From assembly GCA_022428035.1 (NCBI GenBank), contig JAKMDG010000359.1:1-5546 (forward strand): a stretch of 5,546 nt of DNA, in the 5' to 3' direction. The DNA is from Longimicrobiales bacterium (GTDB taxonomy: Bacteria > Gemmatimonadota > Gemmatimonadetes > Longimicrobiales > Gaopeijiaceae). The notes under the pieces are model-generated. The model did not search any database. It was given only the letters and a program-made list of their open reading frames with translations, and was not told where the DNA came from. The translations under genes and the position numbers were made by a program. Of the stretch, positions 1 through 5,546 are shown in pieces; the first letter of the stretch is position 1, and the number at the start of each line of letters is the position of its first letter.

Positions 1-38
1 AGCGAGAGAGGTCCGTCCAGCCCGCCCGCCCGAGGAAT

Positions 39-1259
39 GTGGGTCCATTCAGCAGCATGAGGGGCCAGATCGGTCCTGAGGACCGGACCTTCGCCATCAC
101 CGGAGCCCACGTCTTCACTGTCAGTGACGGCCCACTCGAAGACGCCACCATCGTCGTCGAAGACGGTCGCTTCACTCAGATCCAGGCCGGGGCAGCACCC
201 CCGTCTGGCATCCCGGTGCTCGACGTCGGTGGTCGGGTCGTCATGCCCGGCACCGTGATTGCCCGCGCGTTTGCGAACGACTGGGTCGGCGATCTGAAGT
301 GGCAGGTGCAGAACGACGAGATCACGGAGCCTGTCGTGCCACAGATGAACGCGCTCTATGCTGTGGATCCGTGGTTCCCATCGTATCGCGTGAACACCAC
401 CATGGGAGTCACGAGCATCCATGTGACTCCGGGGACGGTAAATGTCGTCGGAGGCAATGGCGTGGTCATCAAGACGCCCGGCCTCGACTTCGAGGAGATG
501 GTGAGGCGGGAGCCTGGAAGCATTGTGATGTCTCTGACGTCTACCACGACGCGCTACTGGTCGAATCAGTCCGGTACCCCAGTGACGCTGGAGGACGCGT
601 CGTCCATGATCCGTGAGGCACTCGACGGTGCCGAGGCCTATCGCGACGCAGCCTCGGCCCGTGAGTACGATGCGCGCCACGAGGCTCTCCTGCCGCTCCT
701 GAGGGGAGAGGCTCCAGTCCTCATTCACGCAGATCGGACAGAAGAGATCCGCGAGGCGATGAGCATCGCGGAGGACTATGGACTCCGCCTCGTGATTACG
801 GGCGGAGTCGAAGCCTATCGACTGGCCGACGAGCTCGCGGCGGCCGATGCAGGTGTCATTCTCGGAAACTCCGGCTCGTTCGCATCGGACATCAGGGGCG
901 GCGGAGCGGGGTGGAGCATTGAAGGGCCGGCGATTCTCAACCGCGCGGGTGTCAAAGTGGCCTTCTTCGGCCCCGGTGCGTCCCGACGGGCGTCCCCTAT
1001 TGGTCGACTGGGGGGAGAGCCAATTCTCAACTCAGCCTGGGCGTTTCGAAACGGTGTCCCCGAAGTGGATGCACTGCGGATGGCGACGCTGTACGCAGCG
1101 GAGATGCTCGATGTGGCCGACCGCGTGGGAAGCATAGAAGTAGGGAAAGACGCCGACTTCGTGGTCCTCGAAGGGCATCCGTTCGACTACCGCGTCGTAC
1201 CCCAGATGGTTTTTGTCGACGGAAGGCTCGAACACCCAAGCGCGAGCGGGAGCCGCTAG
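39..1259 (+). CDS. Amidohydrolase-superfamily protein with degenerate metal site
   Basis: The 406-residue product has the layout of the imidazolonepropionase/dihydroorotase-like amidohydrolases. There is an N-terminal beta-sandwich strand set (about residues 18-68), the V-V-M-P-G entry to the barrel at 67-71, a PGTVNVVGGNGVVIKT segment at 131-146, a barrel His in VLIHAD (H230), and the typical C-terminal block DRVGSIEVGKDADFVVLEG at 361-379. Family members hydrolyse amide or related bonds in cyclic or peptide-like substrates using one or two metal ions. Here the HxH that normally follows MPGxID is replaced by R76 and F78. The usual catalytic Asp after VKVA is also absent (FFGPG at 309-313). 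It may therefore be a non-catalytic or mechanistically altered member; some relatives also lack HxH. No signal peptide is visible. The start is uncertain: GTG at 39 has GAGGA only two bases upstream, ATG at 57 has no clear ribosome site, and the frame stays open to the left edge. The gene converges on the serine hydrolase. The family call is firm; the substrate is unknown. Confidence 0.88.
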   Translation: MGPFSSMRGQIGPEDRTFAITGAHVFTVSDGPLEDATIVVEDGRFTQIQAGAAPPSGIPVLDVGGRVVMPGTVIARAFANDWVGDLKWQVQNDEITEPVVPQMNALYAVDPWFPSYRVNTTMGVTSIHVTPGTVNVVGGNGVVIKTPGLDFEEMVRREPGSIVMSLTSTTTRYWSNQSGTPVTLEDASSMIREALDGAEAYRDAASAREYDARHEALLPLLRGEAPVLIHADRTEEIREAMSIAEDYGLRLVITGGVEAYRLADELAAADAGVILGNSGSFASDIRGGGAGWSIEGPAILNRAGVKVAFFGPGASRRASPIGRLGGEPILNSAWAFRNGVPEVDALRMATLYAAEMLDVADRVGSIEVGKDADFVVLEGHPFDYRVVPQMVFVDGRLEHPSASGSR

Positions 1260-1280
1260 TCGCTCCTCCCGTCGACGAAT

Positions 1281-1304
1281 CCTGACAAGCCGTTACCTGT
1301 CAGG
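1281..1304. terminator. Possible weak hairpin in the convergent intergenic gap
   Basis: A perfect 7-bp stem (CCTGACA at 1281-1287 and TGTCAGG at 1298-1304) encloses a 10-base loop, 21 bases after the amidohydrolase stop codon. It lies between two convergent genes, where a bidirectional terminator would be expected. No T-rich tract follows on either strand, so intrinsic termination is doubtful. The rest of the 1260-1376 gap shows only short imperfect inverted repeats near the stop codon. Confidence 0.3.
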
Positions 1305-1376
1305 CGACCCGTATCCCTGACCATCGCTTGTTGGAGCGCAGGCCCGCCTGACCCCGGAGTCACGGTGCTTACAACT

Positions 1377-2501
1377 TCAGTTGTCGAGCGCTAACCCCAG
1401 GGCCCATCTAGCAATGTGGCCCTCGACCTGTCCCGGGGCCTGGCTACTCGTGTTGGACAAGACCACGATATCGAGATCAGATCCTGGATAGTGCGCCATC
1501 ACTGTGCTGAAGCCATTGATTCCGCCGGTGTGAGCCACCCTGGCGTGTTCCCCAAGAGGAGCAAGACCGAGAGCGAGCCCATATCCGGTGGCGGAGCCAT
1601 CGTTCAGCAGGCCTGACGTCGTCATGGCCTGGTAGCTGGCCGAAGAGACGACGCGTCCACTCCGCAGGGCCGCGGTCCATGACAGAAGATCCGGCACGGT
1701 GGAGCACAGCGCGCCTGCTGCTCCCGGGGTGTTCATGGAAATGCTCCCGTCGTTCAGAAGCCACCCGGCTCCCTGCTCATAGCCCTCCGCCCTGCCGCGG
1801 ATGATCTGGGCCTCATGGCAATAGGACGAACGCGACAGACCCAGCGGCCCGAAGAGGTGGGTATCGAGATAATCGTCGTAGGTGTCACCGCTCACCTCCT
1901 CGATGATCATGCCGAGCAGGTAGTACCCTGAGTTGTTGTACCGGTACGCCTCGCCGGGAGCGAAGTCGAACGGCTCGTCCTGGAAGAGCTCGAGCATCTC
2001 GGTGTGGGTGAGGTCCAGTAGTCCGGCCTTCAGCCAGAAGACGTCTCCGAGGCTCGTGTAGCTCTTGATCCCGGACGTATGTGTGAGGAGGTGCCGAATG
2101 CTCACCTCGTGACCCTGAGTGGGATAGTTCGGCAAGTACTGCGTCAGCGGGTCGTCGAGGTCGATCAGGCCGGCCTCCACCAGCTGCATGACCGCGGCGG
2201 CCGTGAACTGCTTCGTGAGAGACCCGATCCGGTACACGGTCTCTGCTGTCATGGGTACGCTGTTCTCGATGTCCGCGTCTCCGTAGCCCTTCACCAGGAG
2301 TAGGTCAGCGCCACGCTTCACGCCAATGGTCAGGCCTGCAACGGGCCCGTCGCGGAGCGTCGCCTCAGCAAGAGAGTCGATCCGGGCAACCAGCTCCCCT
2401 CCCCACATGGCGTCCTGAGAAGCCGCACAGGTTGGGAGGCCCGAGAAAAGACAGGCCAGGATGGCGGCATGAACGATCAATCTCGAAGTCACCGTACTCA
2501 T
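1377..2501 (-). CDS. Secreted serine hydrolase, class C beta-lactamase/penicillin-binding-protein family
   Basis: The 374-residue protein belongs to the beta-lactamase family (PF00144), which includes class C beta-lactamases, D-Ala-D-Ala carboxypeptidases, D-aminopeptidases and esterases. All three active-site motifs are present: SLTK (nucleophile S94, base K97), YNN (Y188-N190, the YxN motif) and HTG (H324-G326, equivalent to KTG). LLTHTSGI at 138-145 and the YYLLGMIIEEVSG stretch after YNN are also typical. An N-terminal signal peptide is clear: R7, a hydrophobic run about 8-22, then small residues with a possible cleavage after CAA (25-27). Cys25 makes a lipoprotein conceivable, but the preceding LPT is a poor lipobox. 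The protein should thus act in the periplasm or outside. The ATG is preceded by GGAGAG on the minus strand (2505-2510), which supports this start. HTG rather than KTG, and the overall sequence, resemble esterase or peptidase-like members more than true AmpC, so antibiotic resistance should not be assumed. The substrate is unknown. Confidence 0.95.
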   Translation of the reverse strand: MSTVTSRLIVHAAILACLFSGLPTCAASQDAMWGGELVARIDSLAEATLRDGPVAGLTIGVKRGADLLLVKGYGDADIENSVPMTAETVYRIGSLTKQFTAAAVMQLVEAGLIDLDDPLTQYLPNYPTQGHEVSIRHLLTHTSGIKSYTSLGDVFWLKAGLLDLTHTEMLELFQDEPFDFAPGEAYRYNNSGYYLLGMIIEEVSGDTYDDYLDTHLFGPLGLSRSSYCHEAQIIRGRAEGYEQGAGWLLNDGSISMNTPGAAGALCSTVPDLLSWTAALRSGRVVSSASYQAMTTSGLLNDGSATGYGLALGLAPLGEHARVAHTGGINGFSTVMAHYPGSDLDIVVLSNTSSQAPGQVEGHIARWALGLALDN

Positions 2502-2560
2502 GGTCTCTCCAGATGGGGAGCGGTGGGGAGTATCTGCTCGTTGGCCCGGCGTTGCTCACA

Positions 2561-2602
2561 GCTCCGGGGATCTGGTGCAAGGCCATGATGCCGCCCCGGA
2601 GC
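2561..2602. repeat. 9-bp perfect inverted repeat between DUF1028 and serine hydrolase genes
   Basis: GCTCCGGGG at 2561-2569 and CCCCGGAGC at 2594-2602 are exact reverse complements separated by 24 bases. A further 3-bp pairing is possible inside the loop (GGC at 2581-2583 with GCC at 2590-2592). The repeat lies about 108 bases beyond the DUF1028 stop codon and 59 bases before the serine hydrolase start, all read on the minus strand. There is no U-tract on the minus-strand side. It could be a terminator for the DUF1028 transcript, a 5' leader structure of the hydrolase mRNA, or a protein-binding site; the sequence does not decide. No convincing -35/-10 pair was seen in the remainder of the 2502-2710 gap. 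Confidence 0.5.
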
Positions 2603-2710
2603 CGCAGCCGCCAATTCGCGCCGGACGATGGAGCACCAGGAGCACGATTCCCACTGACTCAGCGGTGGAAGCGTGGAGCGGGAGTGGAATGAGCAGATCG
2701 AATGGCGTCA

Positions 2711-3571
2711 TCAGTCCTGTGCGCCAAGTCGCTCGAGTCCCCCACCGGCCTTCCACGCGTCAAAGCGCATCCGCAGCGTGGCCACCGGGCTCGCGCTCTC
2801 GTCGGTAGCGGTGTTCTCGTCGTCCACGTCGATGAACAGTGAATACTCGCCGTCGCTGTGCCCGTCTCCGACCGGGTCCTCGGGGCGAGCCGCCGCGATG
2901 TAGGCGACGTGCGCTCCACGGTGCCGACAACCGGCCTCGGTCTCGGGCACGGGCTGACTCCGACAGCTGCAGCGCGCGTCACCACCCGCCGCAGAAGCGG
3001 CTTCCATGCCGGCCATCACCCGATCGACGATGGTCCCCTCGTCGGCCAGGATGGCTTCGACCGCCTCGAGCACGACGTCGTGATTCTCGAGGATGTTCCC
3101 CTGAACGGAGAAGTAGATGTTCTCCTCCCGGATCTCACTCTGGACGGCGAGGGACGCGTATCCGTTCCCCGTCCCGGAAAAGCCCGCCATCCGCCCCTGA
3201 AGATCCACGATCCCGAACTGGCGTCGTTCAAAGGCTGGATCTTCGGAGAGCATCCGGATGATGTCGTCTGGGTCGGTGCCGGCACGCATCTGCTCGAAAA
3301 TGAGCATCTGATTCTGGCGCGTGCCATCCACACTGGCCTGAGCGGCGGCGACGCCGATCCCGGGTACGATCACCGCCTGGATGCTCTTGAGTCCGCCTCT
3401 AGTCCGTAGCCCCTCGGCTGTGACGCACGTGGCCGAGGCGATGACGACCAGGCCCGTCTCTGCATCCACCGCGATGATCGACCACGTGGCCGACACCGGT
3501 TCGGGACGCGCGCTGAAGGACAGTACGAGAAGGGCGACGAGGATCGCCGCTGGGCTCCTGCGAACGTGCAT
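2711..3571 (-). CDS. Exported DUF1028 (Ntn-hydrolase-like) protein with Cys-containing C-terminal extension
   Basis: From the ATG at 3571 the product is 286 residues. The frame is open to another ATG at 3664, giving 317. I prefer 3571 because it places a classical signal peptide at the very N-terminus: MHVRRS, a hydrophobic run AAILVALLVLSFSA, then a likely cut after PVSA. The extra 31 residues of the longer form look like non-coding composition. The ribosome site is weak (AGG about 10 bases upstream). After cleavage the mature chain would begin TWSIIAVDAETG, which is the usual start of DUF1028 domains; these have a fold related to N-terminal-nucleophile hydrolases but no settled function. 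Other family hallmarks, in residues of this form, are about GIGVAAAQASVD (71-82), RRQFGIVDLQGR (117-128), FSVQGNIL (154-161) and SAAGGDARCSCRSQ (193-206). The AAGGD motif is characteristic. The tail beyond it (about 207-286) contains another Cys, an AHVAYIAAA strand and a TLRMRFDAWKAGG end, which resembles longer exported members. Family call firm; activity unknown. Confidence 0.9.
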   Translation of the reverse strand: MHVRRSPAAILVALLVLSFSARPEPVSATWSIIAVDAETGLVVIASATCVTAEGLRTRGGLKSIQAVIVPGIGVAAAQASVDGTRQNQMLIFEQMRAGTDPDDIIRMLSEDPAFERRQFGIVDLQGRMAGFSGTGNGYASLAVQSEIREENIYFSVQGNILENHDVVLEAVEAILADEGTIVDRVMAGMEAASAAGGDARCSCRSQPVPETEAGCRHRGAHVAYIAAARPEDPVGDGHSDGEYSLFIDVDDENTATDESASPVATLRMRFDAWKAGGGLERLGAQD

Positions 3572-3677
3572 GCGAGGGCTACCTGCGAGAGAGTGGGACG
3601 GAAGGGAGGCTGAAAGTCCCGTCGTCGGCGTGCGCGAGCAAGGCGCATTCGCCCGGCGTTGCACGGCCCAACGACTC

Positions 3678-3711
3678 GGCGCCCGGCGACGTACCTCGTC
3701 GACCGGGCGCC
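3678..3711 (-). terminator. Strong GC-rich stem-loop downstream of katG
   Basis: A perfect 9-bp arm pair (GGCGCCCGG at 3678-3686 and CCGGGCGCC at 3703-3711) continues, after a single bulged A at 3702, into 5 more pairs (CGACG 3687-3691 with CGTCG 3697-3701), closing on a 5-base loop TACCT. The structure starts 25 bases beyond the katG stop codon and lies upstream of the DUF1028 start, so its position fits a katG terminator or mRNA 3'-end stabiliser. Neither strand has a U-tract after the stem, so it is not a textbook intrinsic terminator. Assigning it to the minus strand rests on position alone. Confidence 0.6.
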
Positions 3712-3736
3712 TCGTCGTCCTGCAACCTCAGTCGGT

Positions 3737-5546
<1,810 letters not shown>

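Noticed and set aside
1247..1271. CGGGAG/CTCCCG inverted repeat overlapping the amidohydrolase stop codon
   Set aside because: It is only 6 bp with a 13-base loop, with several competing alternative pairings in GC-rich sequence; not distinguishable from chance.
1377..2501. Antibiotic-resistance beta-lactamase (AmpC)
   Set aside because: The SxxK and YxN motifs are shared with many peptidases and esterases; HTG replaces KTG and the sequence is not close to known AmpC enzymes, so only the broad family is claimed.
2365..2586. Small minus-strand open frame overlapping the start of the serine hydrolase
   Set aside because: It runs in another frame through the hydrolase signal-peptide region, has no recognisable domain, and its composition looks like a frame shadow; the hydrolase start is well supported by a GGAGAG site.
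2632..2646. GGAGCAC short direct repeat
   Set aside because: Two seven-base copies in a GC-rich gap are expected by chance, and there is no further array structure.
2858..3409. 183-residue plus-strand open frame antisense to DUF1028
   Set aside because: Long antisense frames are common in GC-rich genes; the opposite strand encodes clear DUF1028 hallmarks and this frame has no domain.
3572..3664. Longer N-terminus of the DUF1028 protein from the ATG at 3664
   Set aside because: It would bury the signal peptide 31 residues inside the protein, and those residues show no family similarity.

Overview
The window is GC-rich, compact bacterial chromosomal DNA with four protein-coding genes and no RNA gene, mobile element, CRISPR array or long gene-free stretch. 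Three of the four genes are recognisable by family: a catalase-peroxidase (katG), a class C beta-lactamase-like serine hydrolase, and a secreted DUF1028 protein. The fourth is an amidohydrolase-superfamily protein. A PG..NV.GG...KT motif-type amidohydrolase next to exported hydrolases is reminiscent of Gemmatimonadota and similar environmental Gram-negative bacteria. That placement is only an inference from protein flavour and base composition; there is no taxonomic marker here.

Layout from left to right: (1) an amidohydrolase-like gene on the plus strand, 39-1259, whose reading frame is open to the left edge; (2) a 117-base convergent gap with one modest hairpin; (3) a secreted serine hydrolase on the minus strand, 1377-2501; (4) a 209-base gap containing a perfect 9-bp inverted repeat; (5) a secreted DUF1028 protein on the minus strand, probable start 3571; (6) a gap of about 165 bases containing a strong GC-rich hairpin just after the katG stop; (7) katG on the minus strand, 3737 to the right edge, lacking its N-terminal part because the window ends.

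The three minus-strand genes run katG, then DUF1028, then serine hydrolase. The 165- and 209-base gaps, each with a stem-loop, argue against a tight operon. KatG handles hydrogen peroxide inside the cell, whereas the DUF1028 protein and the serine hydrolase both carry export signals and would act outside the cytoplasm. No shared pathway can be read from the sequence.

I found no convincing new multi-gene system. The items most worth a second look are the amidohydrolase-like protein, which has lost the HxH metal motif and probably the catalytic aspartate; the exported DUF1028 protein with a cysteine cluster and a conserved-looking C-terminal extension; and the two intergenic stem-loops.
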